Origin: Latrodectus hesperus
Lineage: Eukaryota > Arthropoda > Arachnida > Araneae > Theridiidae
Direction: 5' to 3'
DNA: 64,000 bases
Assembly (NCBI GenBank): GCA_037975125.1
Contig: CM075854.1
Location: 66,435,071-66,499,070, forward strand
Part shown: piece after piece, positions 1 through 11,070 of the stretch
Position numbering within the stretch: the stretch's first letter is position 1
How the letters are laid out: each line of letters starts with the position of its first letter
Position numbers and translations under genes: made by a program
The notes under the pieces: generated by a model
Told to the model about the DNA's origin: nothing
Seen by the model: the letters and a program-made list of their open reading frames with translations, nothing else
Databases searched by the model: none

Positions 1-449
1 CCGAGGCTATTTCTTCAGGTTTATAAGCAGGGGAGTAATAGAAAAGCACCTTTTTTATTTTCTGTTCAACAGAAGAATTTGTAAATATAAACATATTATA
101 ATACATAGATAAAACTCTTGGTTATTCATTTAAGTATAAAAACTAATACGAGTATTAATACATAAACTGTACATTGAGCTATGCTGGAAATTGACTTCAA
201 CAACATGGACTAATTTCAACAGTTCACTACAAATAAGCCAAATATAAAAATTAATTTTATTATGAAATCATAGAAATTATTGCATCAATATTAATTGTGA
301 GAATATGATTAATTTCAAATGTAAAATAATTAAACTTTAAGTTTTATTAAAATTTGGAAACTACTTATAGACATTAGTTATTTACCAATTTATAGAAAAT
401 CCTTACAATATAATAATATGTAATCAATCCTGATGTTTATGACTAAGAT
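1..449. other. AT-rich stretch without a recognisable gene
   Basis: No open frame of note, no splice-flanked exon and no transposon motif was seen. The sequence leads into the dispersed repeat that starts near 450. Confidence 0.5.
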
Positions 450-1343
<894 letters not shown>

Positions 1344-2094
1344 TTTTCTATTTTGTGCATATTGAAGTTACTCTTGCTACTTCGTATATCATACTAAGCA
1401 AATAATGAAATTGTTCCTTTTCTATATTTATTAATATTAGCAGAGATAAATACATAATACAATAGTGAATATTTTAAGAGTTTTATTAGATATATCAGAG
1501 ATAACTTCTCATTTAACTAAATGCCTTATTTTGCTTGAGTTGCTGTTATGCATTTTTAAAGTGATTCTGTGAAGTAAGATATTTGGCTTTGTTATTCATA
1601 AAAAATGGAGCAAAGATTAATTTAAATTACAAGTTTTACCTTTTAAAAAATATGTTTGACTTTCTGTATTATTTTGAATGATCAAAATAATAGTTCTAAT
1701 TGAATTATATATGTTTATAATATATGCAAATTTTGATTTCTTCAGGATTTTTGGAAAAAATAGTGTTTATTGAATTTGTTTTATTGCGTTACAAACTATT
1801 CTTAAGTTACATCTAAGACCATATTTGAAATAATTCCTACTTGTAATTTTAAATGATACTCTATTTTAATGTTTATTTAAGCAAGAATAATACAAAGTAT
1901 TTGGTATGCAAAACTATTCTCTGTAAAAAAAAAATTAATGAGTATAAAAATATAGTAAAATAACACATAGCAATTATTTAAATAGAAAAATATATAAAAA
2001 ATTTAATTTTATTAGAAAAATTAATTCTTGTTGAGAGAATAATAGTTAGTAAAGTATATCAAAGTTAGTGCACTGTAAAATGTATCCAGAGTTA
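1344..2094. other. AT-rich spacer, nothing recognised
   Basis: No coding, repeat or RNA signal seen. It ends at the TA target site of the Tc1-type element. Confidence 0.5.
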
Positions 2095-2096
2095 TA

Positions 2097-2150
2097 CACT
2101 GGTGGAAATGCAATTAAAAACACTCAAAAATTCCTTTATTTTTCATATAA
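2097..2150 (+). repeat. Left terminal inverted repeat of the Tc1-type element
   Basis: Matches the reverse complement of 3657-3710 with a few substitutions. The first 22 bases are identical. Likely outer transposase-binding site. Confidence 0.9.
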
Positions 2151-2261
2151 ATGCCCGTGGTATTTTTTTTTGTACTTTTTTGTATTCAATCATTTTGTGC
2201 AAAAAACGTGCAAACAAAGACAAATTATTGACTATTTACATCATTTAGTTTTAAAAATTCA

Positions 2262-2284
2262 AGTGGAAATGCAAATAAGGACAC
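2262..2284 (+). repeat. Left inner transposase-site repeat
   Basis: Begins AGTGGAAATGCAAATAAGGA and repeats the outer terminus motif. Its mirror is at 3498-3520. Confidence 0.8.
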
Positions 2285-2434
2285 TTACTTTAAATCTAGA
2301 ATTTCAGCTATCTACTACTTCATTTTTGTTTCTAAAGTGCTTAAAAGGAGCAGTTTGTTGTCTCTGGTGTGTTAGATACAAAATATTTCAAAACATCTTG
2401 GCTCAAACGCTTATTATTCAAAGGTAGTTATAGA

Positions 2435-3470
2435 ATGGGACGTAACATCGAGCTTTCGATAGAAGAGCGAGCAAAAATTCAAATTTTAAAGGAAGAAGGC
2501 TACTCAAATAGGTCAATTGCAAAGAAAATTAATCGCTCTCCAACTGTTGTGTCTAATTTTTTAAATCTAGGTGATGTGTATGGAGTTAATGGGCGTCGAG
2601 GTATTTGTAGTAAATTAAGTGACCGTGAAAAGCGGCAGATAATTCGCGTGGCAATAAGACCTAATGTAAATTCCACTAAAATTAGGAGAGATTTACGCCT
2701 ATCTGTTACAACTAAAGGAATCAGACAAATATCAGCCAATCTGGAGGTTTTAAATGGGTGAAAAAACATCGTAAACCTCTCTAAAGTATTCAGCATAAGA
2801 AGGCTAGTTTGGACTTTCTAAAAAACATGCAAATTGGGACTCTGAATGGAACAATGTGGTGTTCAAAGATGAGAAAAAGTTTAATTTAGAGGGACCAGAT
2901 CGAAACAAGTCTTATTTGCATCGCATAGGGATCGAAAAGGGGATTTCAGTTAGCCGCAATTTTGGTGGAGGGACATTGATGGTGTGGGGAACTTTCTCAA
3001 GCTATGGAACAAGCCTCATCTGTTGGATCACACCTAAAATGAATTCCTCCAATTATATTGAACTCCTAGATAACGTTCTTTTGAATTATGTCTAAGATAT
3101 GGATGAAGATTCCTAGATATTTCAACAGGACAGTGCAAGCATTCACAACTCTAAAGCAACAAAAACCTTTTTCATGGATCGAAACATCAAGGTTATGGAC
3201 TGGCCAGCTAGAAGTCCCGATCTGAACCGTATTGAAAACATCTGGGGATTGATAACGCAAAAAGTTTGCAAAAACAGCCACTTTGTAAACTTTTGTAACT
3301 TTGTAAACTTTGTCTTTTAAGTCCACTACTAGACAGTAGTGGACTTAAAAGACAAAATTCGTGATGTATGGTCAAATTTGCCATTAAATTTCTTTCAAAA
3401 TCTTGTGAAATCGATGCCAAATAGAATGTATGATGTAATTGTAAACCATGGAGGTGTCACTCATTATTAG
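2435..3470 (+). pseudogene. Tc1/Tc3-like DD34E transposase, broken
   Basis: The ATG at 2435 gives MGRNIELSIEERAKI and a helix-turn-helix region (SNRSIAKKINRSPTVV), followed by the second DNA-binding part. The frame shifts near 2750. The catalytic domain then reads on in other frames: DEKKFNLEGPD with the first Asp near 2868, FQQDSASIHNS with the second Asp, and SPDLNRIENIWG with the Glu 35 residues later, that is DD34E. Further stops lie near 3093 and 3112. A 22-bp inverted duplication at 3309-3356 disrupts the C-terminal part, which ends at the TAG at 3468-3470. This is a clear Tc1-family transposase with several lesions, so it is not functional. Confidence 0.9.
3309..3356. repeat. Perfect 22-bp hairpin inside the transposase
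   Basis: Arms 3309-3330 and 3335-3356 are exact reverse complements around the 4-base loop AGAC. The right arm is the ancestral transposase sequence (VVDLKDK). The left arm is an inverted copy of it. Confidence 0.9.
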
Positions 3471-3497
3471 TTAATAAATTTGCTCGAAAAAATATAG

Positions 3498-3520
3498 GTG
3501 TTTTTAATTGCATTTCCACT
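3498..3520 (-). repeat. Right inner transposase-site repeat
   Basis: Reverse complement of the inner repeat at 2262-2284 with small differences. It lies about 190 bp inside the right end. Confidence 0.8.
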
Positions 3521-3656
3521 CGAAATTTCTGATTTTTTGATTAAATTATCTAAATTCTCACTAAATTGAGTTTTCTTTGCAATATTTTTACACTGAATAA
3601 TTGAAAACTAAAAATGTGATTCAAATAAAGGTAGTTCAAAAAAATATAATGCACTT

Positions 3657-3710
3657 TTATATGAAAAATAAGTGAATTTTTGAGTGTCTTTAATTGCATT
3701 TCCACCAGTG
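3657..3710 (-). repeat. Right terminal inverted repeat of the Tc1-type element
   Basis: Mirror of 2097-2150. The flanking TA is at 3711-3712. Confidence 0.9.
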
Positions 3711-3712
3711 TA

Positions 3713-4677
3713 TTAGTGTTAAGGGATATAAAATAAATAATAGAGGGTAAAAATGAGTAATAAATTTTCTAATTATTTAATCATGTCTATAAAAGTAAGT
3801 GAAATAAATATTTAAAAAGAAAAAATTTCGAAATGCAGATGATTTCGTCAACATCTTTACCAATTACGAAAGTAATTCGGTACTATTCTGCATGACATTT
3901 TCGTAAGTATTACACACGTGACTAATTTGACCAATGAGCTATCACATTTGACTCATGGGTTGAACAACCAGTTTAACTACTATCGCTACCAGGTTAACGT
4001 TGAATACCCCTTTCTAATTCTTCGATTTAGATTGCTACATTATGGTGTTTGAACTCTTGGTTAACCTCCTGGTCAAGGTTGATGGGGATACGGGAGTTAA
4101 TGTGATAGTTACGTAAAACAAATTAAACACTTTTGCATTCTTCAAGTGTTAACATTAAATAGGATACTTAATATTAAAAAGAAATGTAAAATTACCATTA
4201 ATCAAATCTTTAATAAATAATTAGTTTTTAAATAACTTATATTAATGTATTTTTAGACATATTGACACTGAAGCTGCATCAGAAGTATTTTATATAATTA
4301 AAAAAAAATCTTTTACACAGGTTGTTAATTTCTGCTGAAAATGTAAAGCAAATTAATCTTTCTCCAGAGTTTATCTTTCATTTTAAATATAATTAATTGA
4401 CTACAAAAATTCAACTTTAGATTTTCAATAATTCAGATTAATTTATAATTCAGAATGAAATTTCTACAGTAATACTAAAACGAGCACCAGTTTAAATACA
4501 GAGAAAGATTTATTAATCTATAATTCTTTATTTAAAAAGTTTTTTATGTAATTGCAATTCAAAATATGATCGGGTTAATAGCGAAATTTTTTGTTTAGTC
4601 AATCCAAGATGCAAATAATAAACTGATCTATTGATGTATGACTCACCTAGAAAAAACTTAGCACTCACCCGGAATTG
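3713..4677. other. Noncoding spacer
   Basis: No open frame, splice-flanked exon or transposon motif recognised. The part at 3890-4110 is slightly less AT-rich with repeated GTTAAC words, without interpretable structure. Confidence 0.4.
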
Positions 4678-4914
4678 TTATTGTTGTCCTATCCAGTAAA
4701 GTAATGGAATCAAATTGATCCAAGAGTCCAAGACAGCTCTGGCCACATCTATAAACTTTTCAGAAATAGAGGAGTTGATCTGAGGAAAGAAGATGGATGC
4801 TGAAGAGCTTTGCCAATATGCCAGACCAATCAAAGATATGGTTGGGAGAGAGTTCAGTGTCTGTACAGTGAAAACAACTACTGTAGCTTCTATGTTATCA
4901 TGGGCTCTTATCAT
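4678..4914 (-). CDS. Open minus-strand fragment, unrecognised
   Basis: A 78-codon frame without stops on the minus strand is rich in hydrophobic residues (TLNSLPTISLIGLAYWQ, then WINLIPLLYWIGQQ) and ends at a TAA. It directly abuts the target duplication of the SINE at 4926, so its upstream side is interrupted. The hydrophobic pattern would fit a membrane-protein exon such as a chemoreceptor, but no diagnostic motif is present and chance is possible. A GTGAGT donor-like word lies just downstream of the stop in another frame. Confidence 0.2.
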   Translation of the reverse strand: MIRAHDNIEATVVVFTVQTLNSLPTISLIGLAYWQSSSASIFFPQINSSISEKFIDVARAVLDSWINLIPLLYWIGQQ

Positions 4915-4915
4915 T

Positions 4916-4925
4916 CCCTGGAGGT
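4916..4925. repeat. Left target-site duplication of SINE
   Basis: CCCTGGAGGT, repeated exactly at 5161-5170. Confidence 0.9.
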
Positions 4926-5160
4926 TTATTTTATTTTTATTTATTTTATTACATTACATATATTCAGACTTGTATGCTTGATTCTTGAGATCCGCTTCTA
5001 AGTCTTCGTCGATAATAGGATAAAGGGCACAATGACAGATGTACAACCACAGAAGATAACGAAGAAAACACCCAGGGCCATGGTGGGAATCGAACCCACA
5101 CTCCTACGCTCTCAAGCAGTTAGCGGAGTGATGCTTTGACCACTCAGGCACGGAGCACCC
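4926..5160 (-). mobile_element. tRNA-headed SINE (minus strand)
   Basis: On the minus strand the head starts GTGCTCCGTGCCTGAGTGG (A box near 5133-5149) and carries the B box GGTTCGATTCC (5086-5096). The layout is like a serine-type tRNA with the bases CGCTAA in the anticodon position. A tRNA-unrelated body of about 120 bases follows. The element ends in an A-rich tail of TAAAA-type units (4926-4955). Exact 10-bp duplications on both sides show insertion by target-primed reverse transcription. The tRNA-like part is a SINE head rather than a working tRNA gene, since it continues into the body without a clean 3' acceptor strand. Confidence 0.9.
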
Positions 5161-5170
5161 CCCTGGAGGT
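5161..5170. repeat. Right target-site duplication of SINE
   Basis: Exact copy of 4916-4925. Confidence 0.9.
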
Positions 5171-5209
5171 GTTTATTTCTTAATTTGAAAATAGTTGTTT
5201 GCCATGTTG

Positions 5210-5690
5210 TGATAGAACAGTTTTAGTTTAGAACAGAGATGAAGTGATCCCGATAAGAAGCGCGAAGCAATTTTCGACTGGCCTTTGCATCAGTATTAGT
5301 GAGGATCAGATTGTTGGAAAATTGAGAATTATCTCAGGCTTCTTTGGCAAGGATGTCAGCTTTCTCGTTGCCATCCATGTGGACATGCACTGATATCCAT
5401 TGAAAAATGCGGATGATATCTTGTGTGAGTTGGCCCTTTAAAGGGCTTGGAAGACAGGTCTAGAATCCAAGAATAATAAAAGTCCATTGGAATTTTGGAT
5501 TGCTTTGGAGTAGTAAAGGTTCAAAGCCTCCTTCATGGAAATAAGCTAACAGGTGCAATTCGAGACAATTTTACTAACAAATATTCTGGGAATTTGAATT
5601 TGCGTTGGTGAAAAAAATGCTGACATCATCCAGGTCAAAGCTGGAATATGAAGAGCCATTGGCACTTAAAACAACTTCTTAGAGTTCCTC
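5210..5690 (-). pseudogene. LINE fragment: RNase H domain relic
   Basis: In two minus-strand frames joined by one shift near 5450, the fragment reads EALNLYYSKAIQNSNG, then LLFLDSRPVFQAL, then FQWISVHVHMDGNEKADILA and a stop. This matches the order of the RNase HI domain of RNase H-bearing LINEs: Glu helix, catalytic Asp, then H..DGNEKAD. The same motif order occurs in the intact-looking element at 30917-31500. No RT or endonuclease part is left. Confidence 0.75.
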
Positions 5691-5699
5691 TTAACACAG

Positions 5700-6339
5700 A
5701 AATACCTAAAATATACAAAAGGAATAAATAAGTATTAAATTTTTATAGAAAATATATATTGTTTCTGTTTTGTGTGTGATATAAGTACAAACAATGTTTT
5801 ACCAAATATAACTGATTTTATTTATTTAGAAAATGTAAAATATGATGCTTGGAAAATATAATTTTATAGAGTTACTTTAGCTAAGATCCATTGAATACAA
5901 TATTTTCTACACAGCCATACTCACTTTTAAGTATAAACCATCAGTATTTGCTAATGAGGATATTCAAACCTAAGCATTTTTTTATATATAAATGTACTAA
6001 GTGTCTTATTATTCAGTAATCCTTTATGCAGTGAATTGTTTGTTAAACCATATTATCAACAGACACTTAACAAAATTCCAGGTTCATACTTAGTTAATTA
6101 AGTTTATTAATGATTAATTTAGAACAATACAATTAATGATATCTTCAGATTAAATTGGACAAAATAAGTATAATCTTTTACAGATAAGTTAGACACAAAC
6201 CAAAAACAGATTAATTTCTTATAATTTCATAATAGATTATATTTAATAATAGATGTAATAATAAAATCTCTCATAAATAAAGATATATAACATTCTTTGA
6301 AGAAACATACTAGAGATTTACACAAAAGAAACTTACAAA
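5700..6339. other. AT-rich spacer
   Basis: Nothing recognised. It ends where a GC-richer LTR-like block starts. Confidence 0.45.
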
Positions 6340-6783
6340 GTCATTTGGAGATGCCAGGTATCCCACGTGGGCCAGGTTTAACACTTATCGGGTGACCAGA
6401 AACTCCTCCTTACTCGCCGCTTTCCGTTTCTTCTCGAGGGATTTTTCTGCAATCGTGGTACAGCAGCTGTTGGAGTATTGTATGACGTGGTTCCCTTCTG
6501 CAGCCAATTTCCTGAGTATATTCTTCTCTCAGGAACTCGCCTTGCACGGCTATATACTCGACCACCTCCTTTTTTTCGGCAAACTCCCAGTGTCCGGCAC
6601 TGATCTCACACCGATTCAGGCTCTCCTCCTTTTTTCATCAGCTGCACGCGTTCGGGCCCCCGGTCTCTCTCTAAGTCTCTCCTTCCCTCCTTCCTCTCCT
6701 GGTGCCAAAACCGGTTCCTGGTCATCTCCTTACTTCACTTCGCCATGCACTCTCCACATGAACATACCCGGCGCCCCCTTACA
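6340..6783 (-). repeat. Probable 3' LTR of a Ty3/Gypsy element
   Basis: A distinctly GC-rich, pyrimidine-heavy block (+ strand view) lies downstream of the integrase end at 7115. On the minus strand a possible LTR start TGTAAGGGGGCGCC lies at 6783, about 330 bases past the pol stop and after a purine-rich stretch. The lower boundary near 6340 is uncertain, and the second LTR that would prove it is not in the window. Confidence 0.5.
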
Positions 6784-7114
6784 AATGAATCTCTTTGCCA
6801 ACCACGGGAAAATTAAATTACATTCATTTGTGGTCAGCACAAATACTCCCATCCTCTCAGAAAAAAAATTTTTTTGAAAAAACATTTTTTTTATTTAACT
6901 TTTATGACAAAGTACACAGGGGAGATGAGTTCAAAATCACACTCACACAAGACTGAGATTGCTATATACAAATTAGAATCGTTTATACATGTTTATCACA
7001 AAAATATGATCAAATACTATGCCTATGTACATACAGTTCCAGAAAATACTGTTTTTCAATTTTCCTCACACTTAATATACATCGAGACACAAGCAACATA
7101 CTACCAATACTCAT

Positions 7115-7925
7115 TTAGCGGCGTGGTACTACACCATTAACACGTCTCCTGAGGTTATACCTTTGAGTATTATTTGGTCGTAAATAACCTTCGATACCTT
7201 CCATATTGGATACCTGTCTCGAAGATTCACACTCAGAAGAGTAAGGTTTGGAATTTGGTTTCTCATCTTGTGTCTCTACTATTTCTCGCTCTCCAGCCTC
7301 GTTTCCGGCTACATTGTCTATTAAACAATTTTGCCTACTGGTCATTGGTGATAAATTTTCGATATGAGCCACTCGTACATATTTCGCATTTCTTGTATGT
7401 TGGATCTGTACAACCACCGGTGAGTATAACCTTATAACTTTGAAGAGGCCTTCATTATGCTTATAGAATTTCCGACAACGGCCCGGTTTAATTGCTGGAT
7501 TGAACCAGTAAACCAAGTCACCAACCTTTATATCCTTAACTTCACTGACCTTATCTCTACGCATTTCTCTTTTATTGGCCGCTGCCTCTAAATTGTCTTT
7601 CACCTGATGGTATGACGAGTATAATTCCGATAAGAGTGAATTGGCATAATCATAATTATCAGCGTAAGAAAATTGATTTCCTTCTCTTAAAAACTGGTAC
7701 GGTAAGGAAAACTCCCTCCCAAAGACTAAAAAGGCAGGAGAAAAATTGGTAGACTCATGAACTGCGGTTCTATATGCCAACAGAGCAAAAGGGATTTTTC
7801 TGTCCCAGTCAGAGTGCGCGCTATTTACTATGTGACTTAGGGCATTACCTATCGTAGCGTGAGCTCTCTCTATGCATCCGTTAGATTGTGGCCGCCACGC
7901 CACCGTATCAATTTTCTGTATACCT
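7115..7925 (-). pseudogene. Ty3/Gypsy pol 3' end: integrase C-terminus
   Basis: The uninterrupted frame starts in KIDTVAWRPQSNGCIERAH, where the Glu after SNGCI is the third catalytic residue of the D,D35E integrase core. It continues through the typical AFLVFGREFSLPY segment and a GPY/F-like module (VGDLVYWFNPA, then EGLFKVIRLY). It ends in a basic tail (RYNLRRRVNGVVPRR) and TAA. Everything upstream (protease, RT, RNase H and the first two integrase Asp residues) is missing: the element is cut near 7925 and unique AT-rich DNA follows. The remaining 270 codons have no stop, so the truncation is the main lesion and the copy is fairly young. No host function is indicated. Confidence 0.9.
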
Positions 7926-9663
7926 ATGTAAATTTATGTATTAATACGGAAAATGAAAAAAAACAATTGACTTTCTGAGCTCGTTTTTTCATAGCAAAGC
8001 TATAACCTAGATAATTTTGTTTAACGAAATGCTTGCAGCTCTCATTTATATATAAGTATTAATAATTCTATTTCCTATTCATTTAAAAATTTGCATTATG
8101 TTATTCAAGCAATTTACTTATTAAAATGACTATTACACTTTTAAAATTCTAAAAATTGGCAGGGACTGAGTGCATCAGTAAATAATGAATTAAGAATTTA
8201 TAAAGACAACATGATCACTATAGTGATCCTGTTGTCTTATTTTGCTTATATATAAAAGAGAAAAAGTTATTACTTTATTTCCATGCCCCAGAAATAAAAA
8301 TGAAGCCATGATTGTAACCAAAATATAACAACTTGAATATGGTATGTAGTTTCTATAAATCAGAACTTGCTTTTAATTTTTCGTCATAAGCAACATGAAT
8401 TTTATCTTTTGATTTTCACACATGTATTCCCCAAAGTACAATTCTACATGATGACAAATCATACTTTGAATATTTTTACTTACAGCTTTTCACATTTCAT
8501 CCAGTTTAAAGAACAGTGAAACTTGGTAAGTCATAAAAAAATAAGCCTGCTGTTTGAAAAAATTTATGGTGGAAATTAACATGCAAATAAGTTAATGATG
8601 TATAGTATTGATATTAAAAGTAACTTCATAGTTAATGTAAACATGTTGAATAATCTATGTCACATAATTCTAAATAAATAAAATACAAAAATTGAAAAAA
8701 AAACATGGTCAATAATAAAAAAATCTAAAACTATGTATAACTTAAACACAAATGAGTTAAAAAAAATTTTCAATATTTTGCTTATCCGCTGAGATTTTTT
8801 AGTACTTTATATAAATAAAATTAAGTAATCTAATTCTTAAATGCATTTTTTGATACTTACACATTTGATTTAAATAAACTGAATTTCCTTGCATTATGAC
8901 GCAAATATATAAATTTAAAGCTGTTTTGTAATATATACAAGAAACAGAAATTTGGTGTCTAAAGATTAAAAAATTTATCCATTGTACCAAAACATATATA
9001 AGTAGTTTACCAATAAGAAACTCATCAATCAAATAATGTTTTGCGAAAAAAATCTCTAACCAAAATTTCAAATGAAAACATAACTTTACTGAAGAAATAT
9101 GTCGAATGGAAAGTATTTGTATTAAGATGCTAAAAACAGCATAAAAATATGGAATACTCCCTGTACATAAATGCAATGAAGATAATGGAAAAAAATAAAT
9201 TCCAATGAATACTGCTGTGATGTCAAATAAATTCTAACACAATAAAACTTATGGCTGTTGAATAAGATTCTTAAAATAGACAAATTTTAAAAAAATAAAA
9301 ATTTTCAAGGTAACCAAACTTTATTACAAAGGTTAGAAACAAAAACCTTACAAATATTAGTATTTCAAATGGGCTTTTTATGCCAAATGTAAAATATAAA
9401 TAAATATATGAATAAATCAAATGGAAAATACTAATGTGATATTATAAAATGCAGTAGAATTACATTACATGCATAATTACATCACAGAAAATAAAACAAT
9501 GAATCCCAGGGACATCTCCAAAGTGCTATGAAGCCAAATAAATCGAAACAGAAGTTCTTTTGGAATAATATTCAGTAAATACGTTCATTGGGTATTTATA
9601 TGTGAATAAATAAATGTAGATAAATACTTATATTATTATATGAATAATAACATCGGTGTTTGG
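7926..9663. other. AT-rich spacer
   Basis: No gene seen. It contains the palindrome at 8203-8238. Around 9290-9340 a run (AAAAATTTTCAAGGTAACCAA) resembles the start of the tandem blocks that follow and may be a third, decayed block. Confidence 0.45.
8203..8238. repeat. 36-bp near-perfect palindrome
   Basis: AAGACAACATGATCACTA is followed by its reverse complement with one mismatch and no loop; the centre is 8220/8221. Confidence 0.9.
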
Positions 9664-10378
9664 GGTAGTTTCATGGTTAATAATACACAAAACAATTGCA
9701 AGTAAGAAATAAAATATAATGTATCTAAACATAAAAATATGAAATATTTTCATTTTGATTATAATTGTAAGTTTAAATAAATTAAAAATTTTCATGATAA
9801 CCAAAATTTTTTTTTACAAATGTAAGAAAAATCATACTCACCAACACGGCAACTTATTGAAATCTTGATAAATTAATTGAAATTGAAAACGGTTGGGATT
9901 AAACTTTAATTATCGATGTTTCGAAATGATTAAAATTCAAGAAAATTAATCTCAATTAATAAAAGATTCTTGATAAACAAAAATGCAACTAAACAGCATA
10001 GAAAAATAGGCAGTTATATTGGAGTTAACTACATATGATATATTTTTGCAAAATTATGGCATGCCCAAGATGGTTAGCAAATTTGCTACCTTTCTAGGAC
10101 CAATAATGACTTATCATGGAAGATTGGGGAAAACTTAACCCCCATGATAGGACCAACGTTGGCTTATCTTGATATGCCCAATATTGGGGAAAACATAGAG
10201 CCCATTACAGGTCCATTCTTGGGTTTATCTTGGCATGCTGTATATTGGGGAAAACTTGAAGCCTATTATTGGTCCCTCATTGGGGTTATCTTGGCAAAAT
10301 TGCCAATATTGGGTCAAGCTATTTTGCTGCTTGGGGATTAACGTTACGATGTGAATAACAATAGCATAAGATTTTGAG
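9664..10378 (+). repeat. Tandem block 1 (about 715 bp)
   Basis: Starts GTAGTTTCATGGTTAATAAT and aligns along its length with 10379-11070: AAACATAAAAATATGAAATA, then AGAAAAATCA.ACTCACCAAC, then a minisatellite. The copies are well diverged. Confidence 0.8.
10059..10330 (+). repeat. Degenerate ~61-bp minisatellite 1
   Basis: Units have the pattern CCATTATAGGACCAA, TTGGCTTATCTTGGCATG, then CAATATTGGGGAAAACTT. About four units. The AATATT core flanked by CC and GG is palindromic. The open frames through it come from the repeat. Confidence 0.8.
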
Positions 10379-11070
10379 GTAGTTTCATGGTTAATAATAT
10401 GCAGAACAATTACATCGGAAAAATAAAATATAAAGTATTTAAACATAAAAATATGAAATATTTTGCTTTTTATTATGATTTTAAGTTCAAATAGATAAAA
10501 AAAATTTCATTGTAACTAAAATTTGCTAATACAAATATAAGAAAAATCAAATTTACCAACATGGAGACTTTTCCTAGACTTTTTGATACATTAATAAAAC
10601 CGTTACGATTAAGCCTCAAAAATCGAAGTTTCAAAATGATTGGAATTCAGGAACATTAATCATTATTAGTAAATAAATTCTTAATAACCAAAAAAGCAAT
10701 TAAACAGCTAGGAAAAATAGGTAATCATATTTGATTTAACTCGCTGTGATATACTTTGGCAAAATCTTCGCATGCGGAACATTAGTAGTAACTTGGCATA
10801 TTGGGGAAAATTTGACATCCCTTATTGGTCCAATATTGGCTTATCTTGGCATTTCCTACATTGGGGAAACTTTGGTATACGTGATAGTACCAACCTTGGC
10901 TTATCTTGGCATGCCTAAAATTTGGGGAAATGTGAAACTCATTATAGGACCCTTATTGGGCCTATCTTGGCATGGTGTATATTGGTGAAATCTTGACACC
11001 CATAATTCGTCCATTGTTGGGGTTATCTTGAGAAGACTGCCAATATTGGGCTCAGCTATTTGGCTTCTTG
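10379..11070 (+). repeat. Tandem block 2
   Basis: Second, diverged copy of 9664-10378, including its own minisatellite. Confidence 0.8.
10745..11070 (+). repeat. Degenerate ~61-bp minisatellite 2
   Basis: About five units of the 10059-10330 type, ending CCAATATTGGGCTCAGCTAT as block 1 ends with a close variant. Confidence 0.8.

Larger units (their letters stand above)
2097..3710 (+). mobile_element. Tc1-type DNA transposon, complete ends, inactive
   Basis: The element is bounded by TA dinucleotides at 2095-2096 and 3711-3712. Its inverted ends start CACTGGTGGAAATGCAATTA and stay alike for about 55 bases. A second copy of the end motif lies inside each end, in the same orientation (2262-2284 and 3498-3520), so each terminus has two sites about 165-190 bp apart. 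This is an IR/DR layout as in Tc3 and Sleeping Beauty relatives. The 1614-bp length is usual for the group. The transposase inside is broken. Confidence 0.93.

Noticed and set aside
5080..5160. Serine-type tRNA gene
   Set aside because: A and B boxes are present, but the sequence continues into a SINE body and tail and is bounded by target duplications.
6392..6877. 161-codon + strand open frame
   Set aside because: It lies antisense in the LTR-like block downstream of the Gypsy pol and has no domain; low AT content alone keeps it open.
10144..10988. Open frames with repeated LAYLGMP / GLSWH words
   Set aside because: The repetition comes from the ~61-bp minisatellite, is frame-indifferent and has no acceptor, donor or start context.
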